A stretch of DNA of 64,000 nt. It comes from CBFIDA01 sp965661085. Its GTDB lineage: Bacteria > Pseudomonadota > Gammaproteobacteria > Comchoanobacterales > Comchoanobacteraceae. The notes under the pieces were generated by a model. It was not told where the DNA came from. It saw nothing but the letters and a program-made list of their open reading frames with translations, and made no database searches. The position numbers were made by a program, and so were the translations under genes. The DNA lies in assembly GCA_965661085.1 (NCBI GenBank), contig CBFIDA010000001.1, positions 141,195-205,194 of the forward strand, read 5' to 3'. Shown piece by piece: positions 53,997 through 63,210 of the stretch (the first letter of the stretch is position 1; every line of letters starts with the position of its first letter).

Positions 53997-54547
53997 CGCT
54001 GCATGCCTCTCAACACTTGGCCTGTTTGCACATCCATCATGATTGATGGTGCGTTTGCCGTGCCCACATCTCCCATGATCACCCCATCGATGGTGTCACC
54101 AAACAGCGCTTGCACCGCCATGTCTGATCGACAAGGCTCGCATCCACGCAGGTTGGCACTGGTGGACACCAGCGGCCCACACGCTTCAATCAGTTGCTGC
54201 AATGGCTGAAATGTTGTGCATCGTATCGCAATGGTCTGTGCTGGCATGCGACACAATCCAGGCGGTACTGCATCGCTGGCTGAAAAAACGTATGTGGTGG
54301 CCACATCTGTTCGGGAAGGCAATGTAAGACAATCTTCTGGCGATGCCAGCCATGTCGTGGCTTGAGACCATGACGACACCACCACAATCAATCCCTGATG
54401 TTTCGGGCGCTTTTTGAGCATCAGCAGACGCTCGATGGCATCGATGTGCATGACACCACACCCCAGACCATACACAGATTCTGTGGGATACGCCAAAAGT
54501 GCGCCATCTTTGAAATGCTTGACTGCTTCCCCATACGTCAACATCAT
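53993..54547 (-). CDS. tsaC: TsaC/YrdC threonylcarbamoyl-AMP synthase
   Basis: 184 residues. Makes the L-threonylcarbamoyl-AMP used for t6A37 of tRNA. Seen: LLAYPTESVYGLGCGV, KKRPKHQGLIVVV, PGLCRMPAQTIAIR and GPLVSTSANLRG, the Sua5/YciO/YrdC set. Short form without the Sua5 tail. Converges with the previous gene, overlapping by four bases. Confidence 0.94.
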   Translation of the reverse strand: MMLTYGEAVKHFKDGALLAYPTESVYGLGCGVMHIDAIERLLMLKKRPKHQGLIVVVSSWSQATTWLASPEDCLTLPSRTDVATTYVFSASDAVPPGLCRMPAQTIAIRCTTFQPLQQLIEACGPLVSTSANLRGCEPCRSDMAVQALFGDTIDGVIMGDVGTANAPSIMMDVQTGQVLRGMQR

Positions 54548-54588
54548 GATCTCATCCCCATGTGCAGCAGCACTCAGCCAAACACCAC

Positions 54589-56898
54589 TCAGTCTTTTTG
54601 GTCTTCAGAAGGCACATCGACGGTATTTTTACACTCAGGACACACCCATTGCTTGCCATGGCGCTTGGTGACTTTGAGGGTCATGATGGGCCAATTGCAA
54701 GCATCACAAGGCTTAGCAACGGGCTCATTCCAAATGGCATACTTACAATCTGGATAACGGTTGCAACTGAAGAAAATCTTACCACGCTTGGAACGACGTT
54801 GTGCAATTTGACCTTGATTGCATTTGGGGCAAGTGACCTCTGTGACTTTAGGCTGTTCAAGCGGCTCAATGTGTTTGCATTTGGGATAAGCACTGCACCC
54901 AATGAATTTTCCGTAACGGCCTGCCTTGACCACCAAATCAGACTCACACAAAGGACAAGCACGGTCCAACACTTCATCTTGCTGCGCTTTGGCATGCTCT
55001 TCGGCGGTTTCATCGGCACTGCGGGTATATCGACACTCGGGATAACCACTGCAACCAATGAACTTGCCACGACGACCGAGCTTTAGAGTCAGGGGTTTTT
55101 GACACTCGGGACATGCCTCATCAAGTGTCTGAGAAGTGACATCGGCGCGACTCACCGTTTCATCAATTTTACCAACCTGTGGATGAAACCCATCCCAGAA
55201 CTTTTGCATGACCACAATCCAATCTTGCTCACCGCGGGCAATGGCATCAAGCTCATCTTCTAGACCAGCGGTGAAATTGTAATTGACGTAGGTCTCAAAG
55301 TATTCCGTCAAGAAATGGCCCACCGTTTCGCCCACATCGGTCGTATGAAAGCGTCTCTCGACCAAGGTCACATACTCACGTGACAACAGTGTTGAAATGA
55401 TCGAGGCATACGTTGACGGCCGACCAATGCCATGCTCTTCCAAAGCTTTGACCAAGCTGGCCTCGGAATAGCGTGGTGGCGGTTCGGTAAAATGCTGCAG
55501 ACCGACAATGTCTTGATATGGCACCAAGTCACCGACCTTCAGCGGCGGACACTGCTGATCTTTACCTTGAGTGGCATCTTTTTTGGTTTGCTGCGTATCG
55601 TCTTGCGCTTCCATGTAGACTTTTAAAAACCCAGCCTCTTTCAAGGTTGAACCTGTGGTTTTGAAGCTGCTGACACCACCGCCATCAAAGACAATGGCCA
55701 CCGCATCATAAACCGCATGCTGCATTTGAGAGGCAACCGCACGCGACCAAATCAAACTGTACAATTTCATTTGATCGGCATCCAAAGCCGACTTGAGGGT
55801 GTCTGGCGCCAAGGTGACCGACGTTGGACGAATGGCCTCATGTGCTTCTTGTGCATTTTTACTTTTGGTTTTGAACATACGTGGTTGATCTGGCAAACAG
55901 TGCGCACCGTATTGTTTCGTCACATACTCACGAATGGCTTCTATGGCATCGGCCCCCATGTTGACAGAATCGGTACGCATGTAGGTGATCAAACCGACTT
56001 GATCCTGACCAACTTTGATGCCCTCGTACAACTGCTGCGCAATGCGCATGGTCTTGGACGTACCAAAACGAAACTTTTTAGAGGCCTCTTGTTGCAAGGT
56101 CGAAGTGGTGAAAGGTGCGGGGGGTTGGCGCTTGCGCATTTTTTTCACCACATCGGTGACCTTCAGCTGGCCTTTGGCATGTTGTTTGATGGTTTCAATG
56201 ACGCTTTGCGTCTCGGCTTCCGTCACCAAGGAAAACTGGGTCAACTTGTCCTGCTGGACATGCGTCAAATGTGCTTTAAAGGGTATGCTGTCTTGTTGAC
56301 ACTGTGCTTCAACCGACCAATACTCTTTTTGCACAAATGCTTTGATCTCAGCCTCTCGTGCATTGATCATACGCAATGCTGGACTTTGTACACGACCTGC
56401 GGACAACCCAGGCCGAACTTTCTTCCAGAGCAAAGGGGACAAATTGAACCCCACCAAAAAATCCAAAGCACGACGTGTTTGTTGCGCATGCACCAAGTCC
56501 ATAGAGATGTCACGTGCCGCGTCCAACGCAGCCAGCACTGCTTTTTTGGTCACTTGATGAAACACCACGCGTGAAATCGTTTTGTCTTTTAACGCCTTTT
56601 TTTCTTTCAATGCTTCCAATACATGCCATGCAATGGCTTCGCCCTCACGATCCGGGTCAGTGGCAAGCAGAATGGTGTCGGCTTTCTTAGCCGCTTTAAC
56701 GATGGCTTCAAGGTGTTGCTTGTTGCGGTCAATCCAAACATAGGTCATGGCAAATTTTTGAGCCGTATCGACCGCACCATCTTTGGCCAGCAAATCTCGG
56801 ACATGGCCATAAGTTGCCAAAACCTTGGTGCCTTTGACATAGTTTTGGATGGACTTGGCCTTGGAAGGCGACTCAACAATCAAAAGTTTGGATGACAT
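54589..56898 (-). CDS. topA: DNA topoisomerase I
   Basis: 769 residues. Relaxes negative supercoils. Toprim domain: LLIVESPSKAKSIQNYV, ATDPDREGEAIAWH. Active-site Tyr in GLITYMRTDSVNM. HGIGRPSTYASIIS follows. The C-terminus has four zinc ribbons: CPECQKPLTLKLG with C-SGYPEC, CPLCESDL with C-SAYPKC, CPKCNQG with C-NRYPDC, and CDACNW with CPEC. AGGAGGG lies just before ATG 56898; 21 further codons upstream are open but unsupported. Confidence 0.96.
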   Translation of the reverse strand: MSSKLLIVESPSKAKSIQNYVKGTKVLATYGHVRDLLAKDGAVDTAQKFAMTYVWIDRNKQHLEAIVKAAKKADTILLATDPDREGEAIAWHVLEALKEKKALKDKTISRVVFHQVTKKAVLAALDAARDISMDLVHAQQTRRALDFLVGFNLSPLLWKKVRPGLSAGRVQSPALRMINAREAEIKAFVQKEYWSVEAQCQQDSIPFKAHLTHVQQDKLTQFSLVTEAETQSVIETIKQHAKGQLKVTDVVKKMRKRQPPAPFTTSTLQQEASKKFRFGTSKTMRIAQQLYEGIKVGQDQVGLITYMRTDSVNMGADAIEAIREYVTKQYGAHCLPDQPRMFKTKSKNAQEAHEAIRPTSVTLAPDTLKSALDADQMKLYSLIWSRAVASQMQHAVYDAVAIVFDGGGVSSFKTTGSTLKEAGFLKVYMEAQDDTQQTKKDATQGKDQQCPPLKVGDLVPYQDIVGLQHFTEPPPRYSEASLVKALEEHGIGRPSTYASIISTLLSREYVTLVERRFHTTDVGETVGHFLTEYFETYVNYNFTAGLEDELDAIARGEQDWIVVMQKFWDGFHPQVGKIDETVSRADVTSQTLDEACPECQKPLTLKLGRRGKFIGCSGYPECRYTRSADETAEEHAKAQQDEVLDRACPLCESDLVVKAGRYGKFIGCSAYPKCKHIEPLEQPKVTEVTCPKCNQGQIAQRRSKRGKIFFSCNRYPDCKYAIWNEPVAKPCDACNWPIMTLKVTKRHGKQWVCPECKNTVDVPSEDQKD

Positions 56899-57036
56899 CT
56901 TTTCCCTCCTAGACAAAACGCAACATGCTGGCACATTAAGTGAAAACACCATCTGAGTCAAGACCAGGCGCCCAAGGATCCAGCCATCGCAAAGACTCAG
57001 GACAGGTCATGCCGCGCTTTTCAAATCGCGTTGCGT

Positions 57037-58140
57037 TCAATTGGGACGTTGTTTGGGCAGCGCCACCAAGCGCACCAAACCATGAGGTGTTTCGAGCACC
57101 CATCGATCCATTTTAAGTTGGGACAACACACTCAAAAACCGTGCCATGGGCCACGACAAATGATCTTGGACCACATCAAGTGGTGTGGGGGCATCCCCAA
57201 TCATGTGTAAAACATCAAAACGTTCTCTGTCCATGACCATCTCCGCTTCGGGAAACACCATGCTAGACCAAGCAAACAAAGCCGCCAAATCAGACCAGTC
57301 GGCCAAAAGCATGGCCCCCTCCTGAATCAATCTGAGCCCACCACGCGCGTGCACGTTGTCGATGCTGCTTGGCAACACCACCACTTCACGGTTTTGCCTC
57401 ATGGCGAGGTGTGCGGTGATCATGGAACCGCTGTTTTCAGAAGCTTCAACAATGAATGTGGCCCACGACATCCCACTGATGATGCGATTCCGTTTTGGAA
57501 ATTGCCATGCCGCCACAGGGGTGCCCAACAACATTTCAGAAACCAATGCACCATGCGAGACAATGTCTGCGGCCAGTGTCTGGTGACGCTTGGGATAACA
57601 CACATCCACCCCACAGCCCAACACTGCAACCGTGTTGCCCTGTGCCATCAATGCCGCTTGATGGGCCATGCCATCAACCCCCAATGCAAGCCCACTGCAA
57701 ACCGACATCTGATGTGCAACCAATGCACGCACCAAGGGGGTCACTTGACGCATGACCGCACCAGTTGGGCGTCGACTGCCCACCACAGCACATTGTTTTT
57801 GCCTCAATACAGCGCGTTTGCCTCGGACATAAAGCAAACAAGGTGGATCTGCGATCTCACGGAGCAAAGGTGGGTAATCTGAATCATGAAACACCACCAC
57901 ATGATGCGATGTCGATGCTTGCAACCACGTCTGAACCTGCTCCCATGCCTCATGATGCTTGTTGTGCCAAAAAGCAAATGTGGCTCGACTGACGCCCTGT
58001 GCATGTGCCTGCGACCAAGACCATTGCAACGTGGTCCTTGGCGCAATGCCATGCGCCAACCATCGCAACCAAGTTTTTGGTCCCAATGTGGGCGCATGAT
58101 GCCACAACCACCATGCCTTGATGTGCGCAACTTGTGCCAT
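57037..58140 (-). CDS. dprA: DprA/Smf DNA-processing protein
   Basis: 367 residues. Binds incoming single-stranded DNA and loads RecA in natural transformation. Rossmann-like core: CAVVGSRRPTGAVMRQ, SVCSGLALGVDGMAHQAAL, NTVAVLGCGVDVCYPKRH, LVSEMLLGTP, FPKRNRIISGMSWATFIVEA, SGSMITAHLAMRQNREV. N-terminal SAM-like and C-terminal winged-helix-like parts flank it. ATG 58140 follows GGGAGAG. Confidence 0.94.
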   Translation of the reverse strand: MAQVAHIKAWWLWHHAPTLGPKTWLRWLAHGIAPRTTLQWSWSQAHAQGVSRATFAFWHNKHHEAWEQVQTWLQASTSHHVVVFHDSDYPPLLREIADPPCLLYVRGKRAVLRQKQCAVVGSRRPTGAVMRQVTPLVRALVAHQMSVCSGLALGVDGMAHQAALMAQGNTVAVLGCGVDVCYPKRHQTLAADIVSHGALVSEMLLGTPVAAWQFPKRNRIISGMSWATFIVEASENSGSMITAHLAMRQNREVVVLPSSIDNVHARGGLRLIQEGAMLLADWSDLAALFAWSSMVFPEAEMVMDRERFDVLHMIGDAPTPLDVVQDHLSWPMARFLSVLSQLKMDRWVLETPHGLVRLVALPKQRPN

Positions 58141-58295
58141 GATCTCTCCCATCACACATGCACGCTGGATCGAACCCATCCCTCAACCAACGCATGCCTC
58201 CTGAGCAATGCTGTCAATTGTATGGCAACCGGCACCCAAAGATCAGCCAGGATATTGACGGTATGCATCGACAACTTTCAGATGACCACTTCACA

Positions 58296-58324
58296 TTGGC
58301 CAACATGCATTTTTGTGATAGGAT
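58296..58324 (+). promoter_or_regulatory. Candidate promoter for the Thr-rich exported protein
   Basis: TTGGCC (58296-58301), 17-base spacer, TAGGAT (58319-58324), 32 bases before the ATG. Confidence 0.4.
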
Positions 58325-58356
58325 GGGTGCACCTTTAACCTCATATGGAGTTCACC

Positions 58357-58704
58357 ATGCAAAAATTCATGTTCAGCACTGTTCTGGTCGGTACATTGAT
58401 GGCCGCACACGCCACCACTTACTCAACCACCACACCTCAGTCATACACCGCAACAAATCAAACACAAAACACCACGACCACCACACCAACAACCAACACT
58501 TATACCCAGACACAAACCACAACAGCCGACACCACCACAGGCACACATGCGTCCATGCAACCTGGGCAAAGCAAAATTGCGCCCATGCCCAACAAGGCAC
58601 AGCCAGCATCCAAAAAAGACAGCACTGCAGCCACACCAGCTCCAGCACAATCGTCGTCTTTCTTTGACAAAATTCGCAGCTTCTTTCAATCTTTACAAAA
58701 GTAA
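58357..58704 (+). CDS. Thr/Gln-rich exported protein
   Basis: 115 residues. Signal peptide MQKFMFSTVLVGTLMAAHA, then a low-complexity stretch of Thr, Gln and Asn (residues 20-65), a Pro/Lys/Ala region, and an amphipathic C-terminal helix (SSFFDKIRSFFQSLQK). No family recognised. GGAG lies seven bases before ATG 58357. A strong terminator follows. Confidence 0.7.
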   Translation: MQKFMFSTVLVGTLMAAHATTYSTTTPQSYTATNQTQNTTTTTPTTNTYTQTQTTTADTTTGTHASMQPGQSKIAPMPNKAQPASKKDSTAATPAPAQSSSFFDKIRSFFQSLQK

Positions 58705-58718
58705 CGCTGCCATGTGAT

Positions 58719-58752
58719 ACAAAAAAACCTGGGCATGCCCAGGTTTTTTTTT
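58719..58752. terminator. Perfect palindromic terminator
   Basis: AAAAAACCTGGGC and GCCCAGGTTTTTT form a long stem with an A-tract before and a T-tract after, so it can work on either strand. It ends the Thr-rich protein gene. Confidence 0.9.
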
Positions 58753-59012
58753 GCCCATCATACTGCCTCCGTAGGTCGCAAATTCGACCGTATGCAAAAA
58801 GAGTAAAAAAAGCACGATCCAAACCCAAAAACACAATTCCATTGTAAATTTATCGTATCTGCTCAATTGTTGATTGACAAAATTGACCAAGAACAGCATT
58901 GATGAATTAAGGCGCTGGGGGTGCTGCCCACGGATTGGGTTGCTGAGATTTTACCCTTTGAACTTGAATGAGATAATCCTTATGTAAGGAAGTGCCTTAA
59001 CCTTAAAAAGCG
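58753..59012. other. Intergenic spacer before hemJ 3' end
   Basis: No convincing gene. A minus-strand frame with one hydrophobic stretch (CFWVWIVLFLLFLHTV) runs into the terminator and has no ribosome site. Confidence 0.55.
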
Positions 59013-59459
59013 TCAGACTTTAATCATTGCCACAATTTGTGGTTCAAAAATCACCAGCGCCACGCATCCCAGCAACACCAACGTTGGCATTTCATTACAA
59101 AATCTGAAAAACACATGCGTTTTGGTGTTCTGACCACGGGCAAACTGGTGCACGTGATGCCCACAAAAAAGATGGAAGCACCACAACAGCACAACCAAAG
59201 CCAATTTGATCTGAAACCACCCCAAAGCCAAATGACTGGGTTCTAAATACACCAGGGCCGCACCAGAAAGGGTGGTCAACAAGCCACTGGGCCAAGTGAT
59301 GATGTAGTACAACTTGCGTTCCATCAGGCAAAAACGTTCAGCCCCAAGCGCATCGGTGGTGTTGGCATGGTACACAAACAGACGTGGCAAATAAAACAAG
59401 CCTGCAAACCAAGCAACCAATGCCACAATGTGCAATGCTTTCCAAATCAAAAACCACAT
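59013..59459 (-). CDS. hemJ: HemJ protoporphyrinogen IX oxidase
   Basis: 148 residues, four or five membrane helices. HemJ (UPF0093) oxidises protoporphyrinogen IX in many Gram-negatives. Seen: WKALHIVALVAWFAGLFYLP with the conserved His, ERKLYYIITWPSG, HLALGWFQIKLALV, FCGHHVHQFARG and FCNEMPTLVLLG. ATG 59459 begins MWFLIWKALH as in the family. Fits with hemD-X-Y in the window. Confidence 0.9.
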   Translation of the reverse strand: MWFLIWKALHIVALVAWFAGLFYLPRLFVYHANTTDALGAERFCLMERKLYYIITWPSGLLTTLSGAALVYLEPSHLALGWFQIKLALVVLLWCFHLFCGHHVHQFARGQNTKTHVFFRFCNEMPTLVLLGCVALVIFEPQIVAMIKV

Positions 59460-59614
59460 GTCCCTATCCCAGTTGTTCGTGGCAAATGCCAATGTATGTC
59501 ATTATGGATCAGCAATGGAAAACAATTCAAGCTTTTCAAACTCAGCGGTGAGAAAAAAATTGCCATCCCCCACATGCTCGTTTAAACTCATACCAACATC
59601 AAATGGAATGATCG

Positions 59615-59875
59615 ATGCGCACTGTTTTTTCTTGGCTCATGCTCGTTTTCTCTGTGATTGGTTTGACAGGTTGCGAAGTGGGTGGTCCCATGTATGCACC
59701 ATGGCCAGCGCCCACGACCCATGCCAACACAGCAGATGGCACTGCTCTGAGCAGCGACATTGCCATGGGCAAAGCGCCACATCATGATGCCCATGAGGCA
59801 TTTGCCAATCATCCACGCACTTGCGTCACCAATCCTCAAACACTGCAAACGGTTTGTACGCTGGTGGATCCTTAA
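59615..59875 (+). CDS. Small lipoprotein
   Basis: 86 residues. Signal ending in lipobox GLTGC at residue 20, then a Pro/Ala/His-rich mature part and two further Cys near the end (PRTCVTNPQTLQTVCTLV) that may form a disulphide. No family recognised. GGAATG lies before ATG. Tail overlaps the epmA stop by four bases. Confidence 0.7.
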   Translation: MRTVFSWLMLVFSVIGLTGCEVGGPMYAPWPAPTTHANTADGTALSSDIAMGKAPHHDAHEAFANHPRTCVTNPQTLQTVCTLVDP

Positions 59876-60810
59876 TTCAGCTGATCCTGCCCTCGCACCA
59901 GTGCCCACAAACGATCAACACCCATGGCCATGCCTGCACATGCTGGTAAACCTTGTGCCATGGCTTGCAAAAACCCTTCATCCATGGGATGAAGGGGCAA
60001 TCCCAACTGAGCACGTTGTCTTTGGTCGCTCTCAAATCTTTGACGCTGTTCGATGGGATCGGTCAACTCCACAAATCCATTGCCACACTCAATGCCCCAT
60101 AGGTAGAGCTCGGCACGATTGGCAACCTGAACACCTTGCGCGTTGGTCACCACTTGCGCCAAAGCCGCTTGACAACTTGGGTAATCCTCAATGACCACAC
60201 AAGGTTTGGCACGCAACTGCGGCTCGATGCATTGCGTCATCAACAAATCAAAACACGTGCTGCGATCCAATGTCAGACCGGCAACAGCAGCACCATGGGC
60301 ATGTACCAATTGTCTCAAAGCATCGGTCGAAAGGGCATGCACCTGATCCACGCCCAGACACTGTTGATAAATCTGTTGATAACTTTGACGCTCCACCACC
60401 ATCGGTTCTGGCATCAACACCTGAACCAGTGCCACCGTTTCATCAATCAAATCATCCAACGTAAAGCCCAAACGATACCACTCAAGCATTGTAAAAGTTG
60501 GCATATGCCAGGGGCCAGACTCGCCCCCACGCCCAACTGGGCACATTTGGAAAATGTCACCACTGCCCGCAATGAGCAATTGCTTCATCGCAAGCTCTGG
60601 TGAAGTGTGCATGTACAAGGCTGGCAAGTGTGGCTGTGCCATGGCACGGCACACAAAACTGTCAATGTGTACATCGGTTGTGGCGGCTTGGCTGAGCACG
60701 GGTGTGGACACCTCCACCACACCACGCTGACTGAAAAACTGCCGAATGTTTGCCATGCACTGCGCACGCGCTTCAAGATCTGCTCTCATGCCAACCACAC
60801 CAGGCCCCAC
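59872..60810 (-). CDS. epmA: EpmA, EF-P (R)-beta-lysine ligase
   Basis: 312 residues from GTG 60810 (or 305 from ATG 60789). A class II lysyl-tRNA-synthetase-like enzyme without the anticodon domain; attaches beta-lysine to the EF-P lysine. Motif 2: FTMLEWYRLGFTLDDLI; then GVQVANRAELYLWGIECGNG, FVELTDPIEQRQRFESD, GLPLHPMDEGFL and motif 3 GMAMGVDRLWAL. It lies 36 bases after efp on the same strand, so both are likely one transcript. Confidence 0.93.
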   Translation of the reverse strand: MGPGVVGMRADLEARAQCMANIRQFFSQRGVVEVSTPVLSQAATTDVHIDSFVCRAMAQPHLPALYMHTSPELAMKQLLIAGSGDIFQMCPVGRGGESGPWHMPTFTMLEWYRLGFTLDDLIDETVALVQVLMPEPMVVERQSYQQIYQQCLGVDQVHALSTDALRQLVHAHGAAVAGLTLDRSTCFDLLMTQCIEPQLRAKPCVVIEDYPSCQAALAQVVTNAQGVQVANRAELYLWGIECGNGFVELTDPIEQRQRFESDQRQRAQLGLPLHPMDEGFLQAMAQGLPACAGMAMGVDRLWALVRGQDQLN

Positions 60811-60846
60811 ATCAGGTGTGGGGGCACAACCGACCCAAAACCAAGG

Positions 60847-61422
60847 TCACTCGCCATCTTTGGCTCGACTGACGTATTCTGCAGTGCGTGTGTCCACCTT
60901 CAGAATGTCCCCGACATTGACAAACAAAGGCACCCGAATTTCAGCCCCTGTTTCCAAAATGGCTTCTTTGGTGCCACCACTGACGGTATCGCCTTTCACC
61001 CCTGGTGCACAATCGGTGACCGCCAAAATCACAAAGGTTGGCGGCTCAACGCTGATGGGCGCATCATTCCAAAACACAATGTCGACCATGTCTTGTTCTT
61101 TCAACCAAAAACGGTTGTCGGCCACGACCGAGGCATCCAAGCTGATTTGCTCATAGCTTTCATTGTCCATGAAATGCCATGTTTCACCATCTTGATACAA
61201 ATATTGTAAGCTGCGATCGATCACATCGGCTGCTTCAACTGTCTCGCCCGACTTGAAGGTTTTTTCCAGCACTTTGCCGGTCAGGAGCTGACGGTATTTG
61301 ACGCGATTGAAAGCCTGGCCTTTGCCCGGTTTGACAAACTCATTGTGCAAGATGACACATGGTGCGCCATCCATCAACAATTTGAGACCCGATCGAAATT
61401 CATTGGTTGAATATGTTGCCAT
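60847..61422 (-). CDS. efp: Elongation factor P
   Basis: 191 residues. Relieves ribosome stalling at proline runs. N-terminal KOW-like domain with the modified lysine loop FVKPGKGQAFNRVKYRQLL; OB domains with YQDGETWHFMDNESYEQ and VFVNVGDILKVDTRTAEYVS at the C-terminus. The target Lys is present and both modification enzymes are adjacent. Divergent from epmB with a 50-base gap. Confidence 0.97.
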   Translation of the reverse strand: MATYSTNEFRSGLKLLMDGAPCVILHNEFVKPGKGQAFNRVKYRQLLTGKVLEKTFKSGETVEAADVIDRSLQYLYQDGETWHFMDNESYEQISLDASVVADNRFWLKEQDMVDIVFWNDAPISVEPPTFVILAVTDCAPGVKGDTVSGGTKEAILETGAEIRVPLFVNVGDILKVDTRTAEYVSRAKDGE

Positions 61423-61472
61423 GGACTTGTACCCTTATTTTTAAATGCTGACATCACAATGCTGAGCAAGTT

Positions 61473-62477
61473 ATGATCAAAACACATGCGCCCACATCGG
61501 CATGGCAACATGAACTGCAGGCCGCGGTGCGCGATCCCAAACAACTGTTGCAGATGCTGGCATTGGATGCATCCAGTCTACCACCATCACACGCTGGCAA
61601 TCAATCCTTTCCATGTCGTGTCCCGCTGTCTTTCATTCAACGCATGCAACCCAAAAATCCCAATGATCCTCTACTACAGCAGGTACTGCCCACACAAAAA
61701 GAACACATTGAAACAGACGGCTTTCACCATGATCCCCTGCAAGAAACTGCATACCTCAAAGCACCTGGATTGATTCACAAATATCATGGCCGTGTGCTGC
61801 TCACACTCACTGGCGCATGCGCTGTACACTGTCGATATTGCTTTCGTCAGCATTTTGATTATCAGACACAATACGGCAACGCACACCAAACAGGCATTTT
61901 GGATTACATTGCAAACGATGCCAGCATTCATGAGGTCATTTTAAGTGGTGGCGACCCACTCAGCCTGAATGATGGCAAACTGGACAACTGGTTCACGCGC
62001 CTTGCCGAGATCCCCCATGTGAAACGATTGCGCATCCACTCACGCTTGCCCATCGTCATCCCCAACCGAATCACGCCTGCGTTGTGTGCTTCACTCAAAG
62101 CATGCAGACTCAAGTGCGTCATGGTCCTGCACATCAACCACCCCAATGAACTGATCGAAGACATGCGCCCGATGTTTCAGGCATTGCAACAGGCCAATGT
62201 CATCCTTCTCAACCAAAGCGTGCTGCTCCGCAACATCAATGACAATGTCGAAACTTTACAAGCGCTCAGCGAGCGCTTGATCGACATGGACATCCTGCCC
62301 TATTATTTACACCAGTTCGATCCCGTTCAGGGCGGCGCCCATTTTCAAGTCCCCCTGGAAACCGCAAAACAATTGATGCAAATATGGTTGGCGACTGCAC
62401 CGGGTTATATGGTCCCCAAATGGGTCTCCGACTTACCTCACCAGCCCTTCAAAACACCGCTGCCGACAACATATTAG
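61473..62477 (+). CDS. epmB: EpmB, lysine 2,3-aminomutase for EF-P
   Basis: 334 residues. Radical-SAM enzyme converting (S)-alpha-lysine to (R)-beta-lysine. The 4Fe-4S motif is CAVHCRYCFRQHF (C-x3-C-x2-C). Also VILSGGDPLSLND, RIHSRLPIVIPNRITP, NHPNE, and a PYYLHQFDPVQGGAHF segment holding the PLP Lys region of the family. Divergently transcribed from efp-epmA. The ribosome site is weak. Its 3' end overlaps the next gene by 29 bases, tail to tail. Confidence 0.95.
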   Translation: MIKTHAPTSAWQHELQAAVRDPKQLLQMLALDASSLPPSHAGNQSFPCRVPLSFIQRMQPKNPNDPLLQQVLPTQKEHIETDGFHHDPLQETAYLKAPGLIHKYHGRVLLTLTGACAVHCRYCFRQHFDYQTQYGNAHQTGILDYIANDASIHEVILSGGDPLSLNDGKLDNWFTRLAEIPHVKRLRIHSRLPIVIPNRITPALCASLKACRLKCVMVLHINHPNELIEDMRPMFQALQQANVILLNQSVLLRNINDNVETLQALSERLIDMDILPYYLHQFDPVQGGAHFQVPLETAKQLMQIWLATAPGYMVPKWVSDLPHQPFKTPLPTTY

Positions 62478-63087
62478 CGCACACATCCTCGTCTTCACAT
62501 CGCACCACAAGAACATCAAGCGTCTTCTCCTCTGGATGGTTTTGCCGCATGTGCTGCCTCAATCGTTGCGCGGACGATTCATCCCTACACAACAAACAGG
62601 ACCAGACGTATGCATCCACAGCATCAGTCCCAACAGCCTTCCCAAGGATGCTTGGAACGTATGAAATGATGTTTAATTTTAATGGCTTAGGTAGGCATTG
62701 AGGCATTAAACGCAGGACTTTCACCATGCGGATTACGATTGTATTGTGGGCTCGCATAACAAGCGAAGGCAGAAGCAAATGAACAGGTCTGGTATCTTTA
62801 TTGGCACTAAAGTGCTTAAATTCTTGGATAATCTTTGATCTTGTTGGATCGGCGCGCTTGGCATCTGTCTGAGTCTGCCTACTCCTTTTATCTTTATACT
62901 GATTTTGAGCCCAAGTATGACACTCTTTGCGCACAGAGGCCAAGACAGGAGCCAATAGCTTGTTGGTTACTTCGCAGCTATAATAACGTATATGGGGGTT
63001 GAAATGGATGATTCTAGCACCAGAATCAGGCTGCAAAATCGCTCCAGATTGACCGAGAAGATAATCGCGAGGATCCATTTTATCCAA
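62449..63087 (-). CDS. C2H2-finger-like protein, possibly distal part of a longer gene
   Basis: 212 residues from TTG 63087 (209 from ATG 63078). No whole-protein match. Residues 164-184 read CLLCRDESSAQRLRQHMRQNH, a C-x2-C-x11-H-x4-H finger of eukaryotic type. Residues 131-146 (CLPKPLKLNIISYVPS) loosely recall the LP-x4-I-x2-YL of F-box/PRANC motifs. The middle is Lys/Gln-rich. Upstream the same frame is open for 19 codons to the TAG that ends the next gene, so this may be the rest of that gene after a nonsense change or be reached by readthrough. No ribosome site is evident. Confidence 0.5.
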   Translation of the reverse strand: MDKMDPRDYLLGQSGAILQPDSGARIIHFNPHIRYYSCEVTNKLLAPVLASVRKECHTWAQNQYKDKRSRQTQTDAKRADPTRSKIIQEFKHFSANKDTRPVHLLLPSLVMRAHNTIVIRMVKVLRLMPQCLPKPLKLNIISYVPSILGKAVGTDAVDAYVWSCLLCRDESSAQRLRQHMRQNHPEEKTLDVLVVRCEDEDVCANMLSAAVF

Positions 63088-63210
63088 TCCGAAAAAGCTT
63101 CTAAATCCGACGATTTTAGCATCAGACGATGTTTGTCCAGGCGGCTATAATGTTTCAAATTGATGGACAAGAGAATCGCGATATGCGGTCTGATGATCCA
63201 TTTTATCCAA
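63072..63210 (-). repeat. 16-base direct repeat spanning the two ORFs
   Basis: Minus strand TTGGATAAAATGGATC occurs at 63195-63210 (near the end of the upstream ORF) and 63072-63087 (start of the downstream ORF), both in the same frame giving LDKMD. Similarity continues weakly into CGCGATTxTCTTxTC. It looks like an old segmental duplication. Confidence 0.8.

Noticed and set aside
58693..58899. Minus-strand ORF with a hydrophobic stretch (CFWVWIVLFLLFLHTV)
   Set aside because: It runs through the perfect terminator palindrome and lacks a ribosome site.
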